A stretch of 64,000 nucleotides of DNA from Pseudomonas fluorescens (GTDB lineage Bacteria; Pseudomonadota; Gammaproteobacteria; Pseudomonadales; Pseudomonadaceae). The notes below the pieces were generated by a model that saw nothing but the letters and a program-made list of their open reading frames with translations, was not told where the DNA came from and did not search any database. Of this stretch, positions 40,157-48,852 are shown one piece after another (position 1 is the stretch's first letter; every line of letters starts with the position of its first letter). The stretch is taken from contig NZ_CABVIR010000001.1 in assembly GCF_902498065.1 (NCBI RefSeq), forward strand, positions 930,001 to 994,000. Direction: 5' to 3'. Both the position numbers and the translations under genes were made by a program.

Positions 40157-41998
40157 TTACTCCGTGCCCGCAGGGTCGGCTTGCAGTTTGGTTTCGACTT
40201 CTATCGCCGGTGTCACGTTGGGCTTGATCCACCAGGTGGCCGTGCCGATGTCGTACTTGGGTGAGATTTTCGGATGACCGATGTGGTTCCAGTAAGCCAC
40301 GCGCCAGGTCTTGATGTGCCAGTTGGGGATCACGTAATAGCCCCATTGCAGCACGCGGTCCAGTGCCCGGGCGTGGGCCACCAGGCTTTTGCGCGAATCG
40401 GCGTTGATCAGTTGCTCGACCAGTTGGTCCACCACCGGGTCTTTCAGCCCCATGGAGTTGCGGCTGCCGGGCTTGTCGGCGGCGGCAGACATCCAGAACT
40501 CGCGCTGTTCGTTACCCGGCGAGTTGGATTGCGGGAAGCTGCCGACGATCATGTCGAAGTCCCGCGAACGCACGCGGTTGATGTACTGCGAGACATCGAC
40601 CCGGCGGATCACCATATCAATTCCGAGGTCGCTGAGGTTGCGCTTGAACGGCAGCAACACGCGTTCGAACTCGGTCTGGGCCAGCAGGAACTCGATGGTC
40701 ACCGGTTTGCCGGTGGCGTCGACCATTTTGTCGTCGACGATCCGCCAACCAGCCTCTTGCAGCAGTTGATAGGCCTTGCGCTGCTGCGTTCGGATCATGC
40801 CGCTGGCATCGGTCACCGGGTTCTGGAAGGCCTCGGTGAACACCTGCTCGGGAATCTTGCCGCGGAACGGATCGAGGATCGCCAACTGTTCGGCATCTGG
40901 CAAACCGGTGGCGGCCATTTCCGAGTTCTCAAAAAAACTTCGGGTGCGCACGTAGGCGCCGTTGAACAGTTGCTTGTTGGTCCATTCAAAGTCCAGCAGC
41001 AACGTCAGCGCCTGGCGCACCCGCACGTCCTGGAACACCGGTCGGCGCAGGTTGAAGACAAAACCCTGCATGCCCGTCGGGTTACCGTTGGGGATCTGTT
41101 CCTTGTTCAGCCGGCCTTCGCTGACCGCCGGAATGTTGTAGGCATTGGCCCAGTTTTTCGCGCTCATCTCCAGCCAGTAATCGAACTGTCCGGCCTTGAG
41201 CGCTTCCAGGGCCACGGTGTTGTCGCGGTAGTAATCGGTGGTCAAAACGTCGAAGTTGTAGAAGCCGCGGTTGGCCGGCAGGTCCTTGCCCCAGTAATCC
41301 TTGACCCGCTCATAGCGAATCGAGCGCCCGGCCTTCACCTCGCTGACCTTGTACGGGCCGCTGCCCAACGGCATTTCCAGGTTGCCCTTGTTGAAATCCC
41401 GGGTCGCCCACCAGTGTTTGGGCAGCACGGGCAACTGACCGAGGATCAATGGCAGTTCGCGGTTATTGGTGTGTTTGAACTTGAACAGCACGGTGAGCGG
41501 GTCTTCGGCGACCACTTCGGCGACGTCGCTGTAGTAACCGCGATACAGCGGCGCGCCGTCCTTGATCAGGGTCTCGAAGCTGAACACCACGTCTTCGGCA
41601 CGAATCGGATGACCGTCGTGGAAGCGCGCTTCGGGGCGCAGGTAGAAACGCACCCAATCGTTGCCCGGGGCTTTCTCGATTTTGCCGGCGACCAGGCCGT
41701 ACTCGGTGAACGGTTCGTCGAGGCCCTGCTTGGCCAGGGTGTCGTAGATGAGGCTGATATCGTCGGCCGGCACACCTTTACTGATAAACGGGTTGAGGCT
41801 GTCGAAGCCACCGAAACCAGCCTGACGGAAGATCCCGCCCTTGGGCGCGTCGGGGTTTACATAGTCGAAATGCTTGAAGCCGGCCGGGTATTTCGGCGGC
41901 TCGTTGTACAAGGTCAGGGCGTGTTGCGGGGCGGCGCAGGCCAGCCCGGCGAACAACAGGCCGCTGGCCTGCAAGAGCAGGGCGCGTAGGGGTTTCAT
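40157..41998 (-). CDS. nppA2: Periplasmic peptide-binding protein NppA2 (YejA-like)
   Basis: A 613-residue cluster C (SBP_bac_5) solute-binding protein. The signal peptide (MKPLRALLLQASGLLFAGLACA) is followed by the conserved YNEPPKYPAGFKHFDYVNPDAPKGG. The binding body continues to the C-terminus without break; motifs such as RPEARFHDGHPI and LGSGPYKV are shared with the first binding protein. The ATG at 41998 overlaps the nppA1 stop (ATGA), so translation is coupled. It delivers peptides to NppBCD. Confidence 0.93.
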   Translation of the reverse strand: MKPLRALLLQASGLLFAGLACAAPQHALTLYNEPPKYPAGFKHFDYVNPDAPKGGIFRQAGFGGFDSLNPFISKGVPADDISLIYDTLAKQGLDEPFTEYGLVAGKIEKAPGNDWVRFYLRPEARFHDGHPIRAEDVVFSFETLIKDGAPLYRGYYSDVAEVVAEDPLTVLFKFKHTNNRELPLILGQLPVLPKHWWATRDFNKGNLEMPLGSGPYKVSEVKAGRSIRYERVKDYWGKDLPANRGFYNFDVLTTDYYRDNTVALEALKAGQFDYWLEMSAKNWANAYNIPAVSEGRLNKEQIPNGNPTGMQGFVFNLRRPVFQDVRVRQALTLLLDFEWTNKQLFNGAYVRTRSFFENSEMAATGLPDAEQLAILDPFRGKIPEQVFTEAFQNPVTDASGMIRTQQRKAYQLLQEAGWRIVDDKMVDATGKPVTIEFLLAQTEFERVLLPFKRNLSDLGIDMVIRRVDVSQYINRVRSRDFDMIVGSFPQSNSPGNEQREFWMSAAADKPGSRNSMGLKDPVVDQLVEQLINADSRKSLVAHARALDRVLQWGYYVIPNWHIKTWRVAYWNHIGHPKISPKYDIGTATWWIKPNVTPAIEVETKLQADPAGTE

Positions 41999-43827
41999 CG
42001 ATCTTTCTCCGAAGATTTCAGCCACCACGCGCTCAGGCCCAGCGTATAGGGCGGCGTGGTGACGAAGGCGAACCGGTTGCGGTAGGCCAGGCGGTGATAA
42101 TTGAGGTACCAGTTGGGAATGATGTAGTGCTGCCACAACAACACGCGGTCCAGGGCTTTGCCGGCGGCAACCTGTTCATCGCGGGTCTGTGCGGAGAGCA
42201 GTTTCTCGAGTAAATGGTCGACCACCGGATTGGCGATGCCCGCGTAGTTTTTGCTGCCCTTGACCCCTACCTGGCTGGAGTGGAAATACTGCCATTGTTC
42301 CAGACCGGGGCTGAGGGTCTGGTTCAGGGTCATCAGGATCATGTCGAAGTCGAACTGGTCGAGGCGCTGTTTGTATTGGGCGCGATCCACCGTGCGCAGT
42401 CGGGCGTCGATGCCGATGCTGGCGAGGTTCTCGACATAAGGCTGGAGGATGCGTTCCAGGTTCGGGTTGACCAGCAGGATCTCAAGGGAGAGCGGCTGGC
42501 CCTTGGCGTTTTCGATCCGCTGACCGTTGAGCTTCCAGCCGGCCTCGGCGAGCAGGCTCAGGGCCTGGCGCATGGTTTCCCGCGGAATCCCGCGCCCTTG
42601 GGTCTGCGGCAGGCTGAACGGCTCGGTGAGCAGCTTGGCGGGCAATTGCTCGCGGTACGGCTTGAGCATCAACCATTCATGCCCGACCGGCAGGCCGGTG
42701 GCCGAGAACTCGCTGTTGGGGTAGTAACTCATGGCGCGCTTGTAGGCGCCGCTGAACAGCGTGCGATTGGTCCACTCGAAGTCGAACATCAGCCCCAGCG
42801 CTTCACGGACCCTGGCGTCGGAAAACGCCGGTCGCCGGGTGTTCATGAACAGGCCCTGGCTCTGGGTCGGGATCTGATGCGGGATCTGCGCCTTGATGAC
42901 GTCGCCCCGTCGCATGGCCGGGAAGTTGTAACCGTTTTCCCAGTTTTTCGCCTGGTGTTCGATGTAGATATCGAACTCGCCGGCCTTGAAGGCTTCGAAC
43001 GCGACGTCGCTGTCGCGGTAGAACTCGACTTCCATGCGGTCGACGTTGTACTTGCCGCGATTGACTGGCAGGTCCTTGCCCCAATAATCCTTGACCCGTT
43101 CAAACACAATCTGGCGCCCGGGCGTGACCGCCGTGATGCGGTACGGCCCGCTGCCCAGCGGCGGCTCGAAGGTGGTCGCCTTGAAGTCGCGACCTTTCCA
43201 GTAATGCTGCGGCAGCACCGGCAACTCGCCCAGGCGCAGGATCAGCAAGGGATTGCCAGCGCGCTTGAAGACGAAACGGATGCGCTGCGGGTTGAGCACG
43301 TCGACCCGCAACACTTCCTGAAGATTGGTGCGGTATTGCGGGTGGCCTTCCTTGAGCAGCAATCGGTAAGAGAACGCGACGTCGTACGCGGTGATCGGCG
43401 TGCCATCGTGAAAGCGCGCTTCGGGGCGCAGGTTGAACACCACCCAACTGCGGTCTTCGCTGTATTCCACCGATTGGGCAATCAAGCCATAACTGGACGT
43501 GGGCTCGTCGCCGGACGGCGCGTACTGGCCGGTGCCCACCATCAGCGGTTCGTTGAGCTCGTTGATGCCGTATTGCAGGAAGTTCGCGGTGGAAACCGGG
43601 CTCGAACCCTTGAACGTGTAGGGATTGAGCGTATCGAAGGTGCCAAACGCCATCACCCGCAACGTACCGCCCTTGGGCGCTTGCGGGTTGACCCAGTCGA
43701 AGTGGGTAAATCTGGCCGGGTACTTGAGCGTGCCGAACTGCGCATAACCATGGCTTTCGCTGATCGTCGCGCTTGCGGAGGAGCTCAAGGCCAGGCTGAT
43801 CAGGAGAAGGAGGAGGGGACGCTTCAA
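41995..43827 (-). CDS. nppA1: Periplasmic peptide-binding protein NppA1 (YejA-like)
   Basis: A 610-residue paralogue of the next gene, also SBP_bac_5. The signal peptide is KRPLLLLLISLALSSSASA; the mature part opens YAQFGTLKYPARFTHFDWVN. It shares the RPEARFHDGTPI and PPLGSGPYRI motifs with NppA2 and ends in LGLSAWWLKSSE. The start is a TTG at 43827: no ATG occurs in frame upstream of the signal peptide or for 55 residues after it. It is the first gene of nppA1A2BCD–fabI; two different binding proteins for one channel should widen substrate range. Confidence 0.92.
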   Translation of the reverse strand: MKRPLLLLLISLALSSSASATISESHGYAQFGTLKYPARFTHFDWVNPQAPKGGTLRVMAFGTFDTLNPYTFKGSSPVSTANFLQYGINELNEPLMVGTGQYAPSGDEPTSSYGLIAQSVEYSEDRSWVVFNLRPEARFHDGTPITAYDVAFSYRLLLKEGHPQYRTNLQEVLRVDVLNPQRIRFVFKRAGNPLLILRLGELPVLPQHYWKGRDFKATTFEPPLGSGPYRITAVTPGRQIVFERVKDYWGKDLPVNRGKYNVDRMEVEFYRDSDVAFEAFKAGEFDIYIEHQAKNWENGYNFPAMRRGDVIKAQIPHQIPTQSQGLFMNTRRPAFSDARVREALGLMFDFEWTNRTLFSGAYKRAMSYYPNSEFSATGLPVGHEWLMLKPYREQLPAKLLTEPFSLPQTQGRGIPRETMRQALSLLAEAGWKLNGQRIENAKGQPLSLEILLVNPNLERILQPYVENLASIGIDARLRTVDRAQYKQRLDQFDFDMILMTLNQTLSPGLEQWQYFHSSQVGVKGSKNYAGIANPVVDHLLEKLLSAQTRDEQVAAGKALDRVLLWQHYIIPNWYLNYHRLAYRNRFAFVTTPPYTLGLSAWWLKSSEKDR

Positions 43828-43984
43828 GTCAGAGATCCGATCCAGGCGGCTTGGGCTTTGTGGGCCGTACAGTAACAGCTTGTATGGACAGGAAAAAGAC
43901 AGGGATTTAACGACCCCTTAATTGCCGGCGCAGATTCCTTGTGGAGGCTTGGAAGCCTATTTGATCGCTCGTCGCACACAAACC

Positions 43985-44088
43985 CTGTAGGAGTCAGCTT
44001 GCTGGCGATGGTCGTTAACGATAACGCGTGAAATCTGGTTGAACACGGCGCACTTGAGCCCATCGCCAGCAGGCTGGCTCCTACTAGG
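43985..44088. repeat. REP pair, CTGTAGGAGTCAGCTTGCTGG type
   Basis: Facing copies CTGTAGGAGTCAGCTTGCTGGCGATGG and CCATCGCCAGCAGGCTGGCTCCTAC with the spacer motif TCGTTAACGATAACGCG. It occupies the middle of the 322-base gap 43828-44149. The remainder holds the mltD terminator and, presumably, the nppA1 promoter, which I could not pin down. Confidence 0.85.
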
Positions 44089-44118
44089 TTTGTGTGAACC
44101 TGCTTATGGTATTTCGAC

Positions 44119-44151
44119 AAAAAAAAGCCCCTGAAGTCAGGGGCTTTTTTT
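44119..44151 (-). terminator. Rho-independent terminator of mltD
   Basis: An AAAAAAAAGCCCCTGA–AG–TCAGGGGCTTTTTTT hairpin (stem 44126-44145) whose edge touches the mltD TAA at 44150-44152. It is symmetrical and could also work in the other direction. Confidence 0.85.
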
Positions 44152-45595
44152 AGTGCGGCGAAGCGACCGTCAGCATCTGACCCGGCTTCAGCGCCTGGCC
44201 GACACGCGGATTCCAGCGCTTGAGGTGTTGCATTTCAACGTTGAAACGCTTGGCCACGATGTACAGCGAGTCACCTTGCTGGACCTTGTATTGGGTCTGC
44301 GATTTTTTGGCCTTCGTCTTGGTGTTGGCTGCCACTACGGTGTTGACGCGCCCGGAGCTGCGCTTGGTCTTGTCCTGCATCACCAGCGTCTGACCGACCT
44401 TGAGGTCCTTGCCGGTCAGCTTGTTCCAGCGTTGCAGGTCTTTCACGTCGACCTTGTTGGCCTTGGCAATGGTGCCGAGGTTGTCGCCACGTTTGACGCG
44501 GTAGGCACGTTTGAGGCCGGCGAGTTGGGTGTCGTCAGCGCCTTCGAACACCGGTTTGAGCGGCTTCTTGCTGATCAGCTCTTCGGGACGCATGGTCGAG
44601 AGGCTGGCCGTCAGCAGTTGCGCCTTGGACGTCGGCACCAGCAAATGCTGAGGGCCGTCTAGCGTGGTGGTGCGCTGCTTGAAGGCCGGGTTGAGCTGGA
44701 ACAGTTCGTCTTCGTCGATGTTAGCCACCGCAGCCACCTTGGACAGGTCCATGCGCTGGTTGATTTCGACGACCTGGAAATACGGTTCGTTGGCGATCGG
44801 ATTGAGGTTCACGCCGTAGGCTTCTGGCGCGAGGACCACTTGCGACAGGGCCAGCAACTTCGGCACATAGGCCTGGGTTTCCGACGGCAGCGGCAGGTTC
44901 CAGTAATCGGTGGGCAGGCCAAGCTTTTCGTTACGCTCGATGGCCCGGCTGACCGTGCCTTCACCCGCGTTGTAAGCCGCAAGGGCCAGTAGCCAGTCAC
45001 CGTTGAACATGTCGTGCAGACGCGTCAGGTAATCCATTGCGGCGGTGGTCGAGGCGGTGATGTCGCGTCGGCCATCGTAGAAGCGGGTCTGGCGCAGGTT
45101 GAAGTAACGTCCGGTAGAGGGAATGAATTGCCACAAGCCAACCGCGTCGGCCCGGGAATAGGCCATCGGGTTGTAGGCGCTTTCAATCACTGGCAGCAGC
45201 GCCAGCTCCAGCGGCATGTTGCGTTCTTCAAGGCGTTCTACGATGTAGTGAATGTAGAGACTGCCGCGTTCGCCGGCGTTTTCGAGGAACGATGGATTGC
45301 TGGCGAACCACAGGCGCTGTTGCTCGATGCGCGGGTTGACGCCCAGGCCTTCCTGCAACTGGAAGCCTTGGCGCATGCGCTCCCAGACGTCCTGTGGAAT
45401 TTGCGGGGTCGGTTTTTCGCTGAGCCAGATGGGCTTCTGTTTGGCTCGAGCGGCGATATTAGGGGTGTGGGCCGCGTCGGTCTGCGGCACCTGGCTGGAA
45501 CAGCCCGCCAGAGTGGCGGACACAGCCACCGCTATGGCTTGAGCCAAGCGGGTCAATGCGTCTGAATTGATGGCTTTACGAATAGATGACGACAT
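44150..45595 (-). CDS. mltD: Membrane-bound lytic murein transglycosylase D
   Basis: A 481-residue peptidoglycan-cleaving lipoprotein. The lipobox is LAG-Cys32. The SLT catalytic domain (about 125-245) has Glu138 in VIESAYNP, then SRADAVGLWQFIPSTGRY and ALAAYNAGEG. Two LysM repeats for glycan binding are at about 367-410 (YRVKRGDNLGTIAKANKV) and 437-480 (YKVQQGDSLYIVAKRFNV). The start is the ATG at 45595; an in-frame codon eight residues upstream exists. It lies downstream of gloB on the same strand, with 99 bases between them. Confidence 0.95.
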   Translation of the reverse strand: MSSSIRKAINSDALTRLAQAIAVAVSATLAGCSSQVPQTDAAHTPNIAARAKQKPIWLSEKPTPQIPQDVWERMRQGFQLQEGLGVNPRIEQQRLWFASNPSFLENAGERGSLYIHYIVERLEERNMPLELALLPVIESAYNPMAYSRADAVGLWQFIPSTGRYFNLRQTRFYDGRRDITASTTAAMDYLTRLHDMFNGDWLLALAAYNAGEGTVSRAIERNEKLGLPTDYWNLPLPSETQAYVPKLLALSQVVLAPEAYGVNLNPIANEPYFQVVEINQRMDLSKVAAVANIDEDELFQLNPAFKQRTTTLDGPQHLLVPTSKAQLLTASLSTMRPEELISKKPLKPVFEGADDTQLAGLKRAYRVKRGDNLGTIAKANKVDVKDLQRWNKLTGKDLKVGQTLVMQDKTKRSSGRVNTVVAANTKTKAKKSQTQYKVQQGDSLYIVAKRFNVEMQHLKRWNPRVGQALKPGQMLTVASPH

Positions 45596-45694
45596 TGGCT
45601 GGAAGTAAGTTCCGGGCAAAAATGTCGGGCGATTCTAGAAAGCGCACCCCCTGCGGTCAACCATTCAGATTTTTCGCACCGACCGCAAGCCCTG

Positions 45695-46462
45695 TCAGAA
45701 CGTATCTTTCCATGCCCGCAGAGCAGCAAAAACCGCACTCGGAGCCCGGTTATCGGTGCCATTCCGTTCGTCCAATTTTTCTTTAACGGATGTTTCGCCG
45801 GTACGCAAAAACGGGTTTGTCAGCTTTTCCAGAGCAATCGATGAAGGTAGCGTGATGATGCCCGCTGCGCGTTGTTCGGTAACTTTTGCCAGTCGTTCGG
45901 CCGTGTGCGGATTACCGGGTTCGACCGCTGCGGCGAAGCGCAGATTGCTCAGGGTGTATTCATGCGCGCAATACACCTGAGTATCTTCGGGAAGCGACGC
46001 GAGGCGTGTCAGGGAGGTGTGCATTTGCTCGGGGGTGCCTTCGAACAACCGCCCGCAACCGGCGGCGAACAGGGTATCGCCGCAAAACAGCAGGCCCTGG
46101 TGATAGAAGGCGATGTGTCCCAATGTGTGACCGGCTACTTCGATGACTTCAAAGTCGCAGCCGAGCACGCTGATACGGTCGTTGTCCTTGAGCGCGACGT
46201 CTCGCGCGGGGATGGTTTCACTGGCCGGGCCGTAGACCTTCGCGTCCGTCGCTTTTTTCAACTGCTCGACACCGCCGACATGGTCGTGATGATGGTGAGT
46301 GATCAGAATATCACTCAGTGCCCAACCCGGATTCGCCGCGAGCCAGGCCTGAACCGGCGCGGCATCGCCGGGGTCGACCACCGCACAGCGTCGTGTGGCA
46401 GGGTCTTGCAACAACCAGATGTAGTTGTCGGAGAAGGCAGGCAGGGCACTGATCTGTATCAT
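45695..46462 (-). CDS. gloB: Hydroxyacylglutathione hydrolase (glyoxalase II)
   Basis: A 255-residue metallo-beta-lactamase-fold enzyme that hydrolyses S-D-lactoylglutathione to D-lactate and glutathione in methylglyoxal detoxification. The metal motif THHHHDH (55-61) has the T-H-x-H-x-D-H pattern. [28 protein letters not shown] and the glutathione-binding C-terminal NPFLR also match. The start is the ATG at 46462 ([14 protein letters not shown]), the conserved beginning; the in-frame codon at 46528 is spurious. It is divergent from the methyltransferase gene. Confidence 0.96.
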   Translation of the reverse strand: MIQISALPAFSDNYIWLLQDPATRRCAVVDPGDAAPVQAWLAANPGWALSDILITHHHHDHVGGVEQLKKATDAKVYGPASETIPARDVALKDNDRISVLGCDFEVIEVAGHTLGHIAFYHQGLLFCGDTLFAAGCGRLFEGTPEQMHTSLTRLASLPEDTQVYCAHEYTLSNLRFAAAVEPGNPHTAERLAKVTEQRAAGIITLPSSIALEKLTNPFLRTGETSVKEKLDERNGTDNRAPSAVFAALRAWKDTF

Positions 46463-46527
46463 CGTCGGATTCGCCAAGCGGAAAACAATGGCGCATCTTA
46501 GAACTTCCTGGCGCGTTGGAGAATGCA

Positions 46528-47286
46528 ATGACTGATAAAGCGTTCGCTCAGGCTGATCCTGACTGGCTGGCCCTGATCAGCGCGGCCCGTGAATGGCTGT
46601 CCGGCCCCATCGGGCAATTTCTGCTGGACGAAGAACGGCGCATGCTCGAAGACGAGCTTGGGCGCTTCTTCGGTGGCTATCTGGTGCATTACGGTCCTTC
46701 GGCCGAGACACCGCCGTCGGCGCCGCAGGTTCAGCGCAATGTGCGGCTGGGTGCGCCATTGCCGGGTGTCGAAATTGTTTGTGAAGAGCAGGCCTGGCCG
46801 TTGAGCGAACATGCCGCCGACGTGGTGGTGTTGCAGCACGGTCTGGATTTCTGCCTGTCGCCCCATGGTTTGCTGCGCGAAGCGGCGAGCAGCGTAAGGC
46901 CCGGCGGGCATTTGCTGATCGTCGGAATCAACCCCTGGAGCAGTTGGGGCTTGCGTCACGTATTCGCCCATGACGCCCTGCGCAAGGCTCGATGCATTTC
47001 ACCTTCGCGGGTCGCCGACTGGCTGAACCTGCTGGGCTTCGCGCTGGAGAAACGCCGCTTCGGGTGCTATCGTCCGCCGCTTGCGTCCCCCGCCTGGCAA
47101 GCCCGTTTGGCCGGGTGGGAGCGCAAGGCCGGTGACTGGCAACTCTCGGGTGGCGGCTTCTATTTACTGGTCGCACGCAAGATCGTGGTTGGCCTGCGAC
47201 CGGTGCGTCAAGAGCGTCGCGAGCCTATGGGCAAGTTGATTCCATTGCCGATGGCCAAGGTCAACCGCCGCAACATCGAGCCGTAA
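46528..47286 (+). CDS. SAM-dependent methyltransferase domain protein
   Basis: A 252-residue protein of the class I methyltransferase type (Methyltransf_11-like). The region about 60-150 has [40 protein letters not shown], the motif II/III part of the fold; the glycine-rich motif I is poor ([12 protein letters not shown]). The substrate is unknown. The gene lies beside gloB and rnhA in other pseudomonads as well. The start is the ATG at 46528 with GGAG upstream; a TTG four codons earlier is less likely. Confidence 0.87.
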   Translation: MTDKAFAQADPDWLALISAAREWLSGPIGQFLLDEERRMLEDELGRFFGGYLVHYGPSAETPPSAPQVQRNVRLGAPLPGVEIVCEEQAWPLSEHAADVVVLQHGLDFCLSPHGLLREAASSVRPGGHLLIVGINPWSSWGLRHVFAHDALRKARCISPSRVADWLNLLGFALEKRRFGCYRPPLASPAWQARLAGWERKAGDWQLSGGGFYLLVARKIVVGLRPVRQERREPMGKLIPLPMAKVNRRNIEP

Positions 47287-47376
47287 CACTTTTTATATTC
47301 CCGGCCGGGCGCGTCCCGGCCTCGGGCATCGTCGATCAACGATCGGCGGGCCACCGCATTTTCTGGATAGATTGGC

Positions 47377-47829
47377 ATGAGCGATAGCGTAGAACTCTTC
47401 ACCGACGGCGCCTGCAAGGGCAATCCTGGCCCAGGCGGCTGGGGCGCACTGCTGGTGTGCAAGGGCGTTGAAAAAGAACTCTGGGGTGGCGAAGCCAACA
47501 CCACCAACAACCGCATGGAACTGATGGGCGCGATCCGCGGGCTGGAAGAACTGAAGCGTTCCTGCGACGTGCTGCTGGTGACGGACTCGCAGTATGTGAT
47601 GAAAGGCATCAACGAATGGATGGACAACTGGAAGAAGCGTGGCTGGAAAACGGCGGCAAAAGAGCCAGTGAAAAACGCTGACTTGTGGAAGCTGCTGGAC
47701 GAGCAGGTCAACCGCCACAATGTCACCTGGAAGTGGGTGCGCGGGCACATCGGGCATCACGGTAACGAGCGGGCCGACCAGTTGGCCAACCGTGGCGTGG
47801 ATGAAGTGCGTGGTTACAAGCAGGCCTAG
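47377..47829 (+). CDS. rnhA: Ribonuclease HI
   Basis: A 150-residue endonuclease that degrades RNA in RNA-DNA hybrids. The catalytic carboxylates Asp10, Glu48, Asp70 and Asp134, with His124, occupy the same numbers as in E. coli. The handle region [16 protein letters not shown] (about 85-100) is present. The start is the ATG at 47377. It is followed by a hairpin and then dnaQ, the rnhA–dnaQ neighbourhood being common in gammaproteobacteria. Confidence 0.97.
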   Translation: MSDSVELFTDGACKGNPGPGGWGALLVCKGVEKELWGGEANTTNNRMELMGAIRGLEELKRSCDVLLVTDSQYVMKGINEWMDNWKKRGWKTAAKEPVKNADLWKLLDEQVNRHNVTWKWVRGHIGHHGNERADQLANRGVDEVRGYKQA

Positions 47830-47850
47830 CGTAAACGCCTCAATGACCGC

Positions 47851-47888
47851 GTCGTCCCCTTCGCCGGCTTGTCGGCGATTGGGGCGAC
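47851..47888. repeat. Hairpin between rnhA and dnaQ
   Basis: Outer arms GTCGTCCCC and GGGGCGAC and inner arms CGCCG/CGGCG form a long imperfect hairpin. No T-run follows. It may be a lone REP-like unit or an RNA stability element. Confidence 0.45.
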
Positions 47889-47965
47889 ACGGTCTATCTG
47901 AAAGCCTCGGCGAGCGTGTTAACATCGCCGCTTTTGTACGTTGACCCGTTGAGAGCTGAGCACTG

Positions 47966-48724
47966 ATGGCCACCAGATCCGTTGTACTCGATACCGAAAC
48001 CACCGGCATGCCGGTGACCGACGGCCACCGGATTATCGAAATCGGTTGTGTCGAGTTGATTGGTCGGCGCCTGACGGGCCGGCATTTTCACGTTTACCTG
48101 CAGCCGGACCGCGAGAGTGACGAAGGCGCCATTGGTGTCCACGGCATCACCAACGAATTCCTGGTAGGCAAGCCGCGCTTCAATGAAGTGGCTGATGAGT
48201 TTTTCGAATTCATCAAGGGCGCGCAGCTGATCATCCATAACGCGGCGTTCGACGTTGGTTTCATCAACAACGAATTCGCCCTGATGGGTCAGCACGATCG
48301 CGCCGACATCACGCAACACTGCTCGATCCTCGACACCCTGATGATGGCCCGGGAACGTCACCCGGGGCAGCGCAACAGCCTCGACGCCTTGTGCAAACGC
48401 TATGGCGTCGACAACTCCGGCCGTGAACTTCACGGCGCCTTGCTCGACTCCGAGATTCTCGCCGACGTTTACCTGACCATGACTGGCGGCCAGACCAGCC
48501 TGTCGCTGGCCGGTAATGCGTCCGACGGCAACGGTTCCGGTGAAGGCGCGGACAATTCCGCCACGGAAATCCGTCGCTTGCCGGCCGATCGCCAGCCAAC
48601 CCGGATCATCCGCGCCAGTGAAGATGATTTGGCGCAACACGTGGCCCGTCTGGAAGTCATCGCCAAATCCGCGGGTGCTCCATCGCTGTGGCAACAACTC
48701 GTCGAGGCTGAGGCGCAGGCCTGA
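47966..48724 (+). CDS. dnaQ: DNA polymerase III epsilon subunit (3'-5' proofreading exonuclease)
   Basis: A 252-residue DEDDh exonuclease of the replicative polymerase. ExoI is VLDTETTGM with Asp9 and Glu11; ExoII is IIHNAAFDVGFIN; ExoIII is RELHGALLDSEILADVY with the catalytic His and Asp. After about residue 185 a Gly/Ser/Asn-rich linker leads to a C-terminal segment that normally binds the alpha subunit. The start is the ATG at 47966, with GAGAGCTGAG upstream. Confidence 0.96.
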   Translation: MATRSVVLDTETTGMPVTDGHRIIEIGCVELIGRRLTGRHFHVYLQPDRESDEGAIGVHGITNEFLVGKPRFNEVADEFFEFIKGAQLIIHNAAFDVGFINNEFALMGQHDRADITQHCSILDTLMMARERHPGQRNSLDALCKRYGVDNSGRELHGALLDSEILADVYLTMTGGQTSLSLAGNASDGNGSGEGADNSATEIRRLPADRQPTRIIRASEDDLAQHVARLEVIAKSAGAPSLWQQLVEAEAQA

Positions 48725-48852
48725 GTGGATGGCGACATGAGGGTGCGCCGGTTGACCCATTTCGGGGCATCGGCGCTCGCCACATCCGCTCCAACCCTCT
48801 ACCCTGAGGATATTGGCAGACCATGGTCTGCCGCCTCAGGACACTGAGCCCC

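Noticed and set aside
40274..43875. Two plus-strand open frames of 571 and 553 codons over nppA2 and nppA1
   Set aside because: Both are antisense to clearly recognised binding proteins and have no domain or ribosome site; third-position GC bias explains them.
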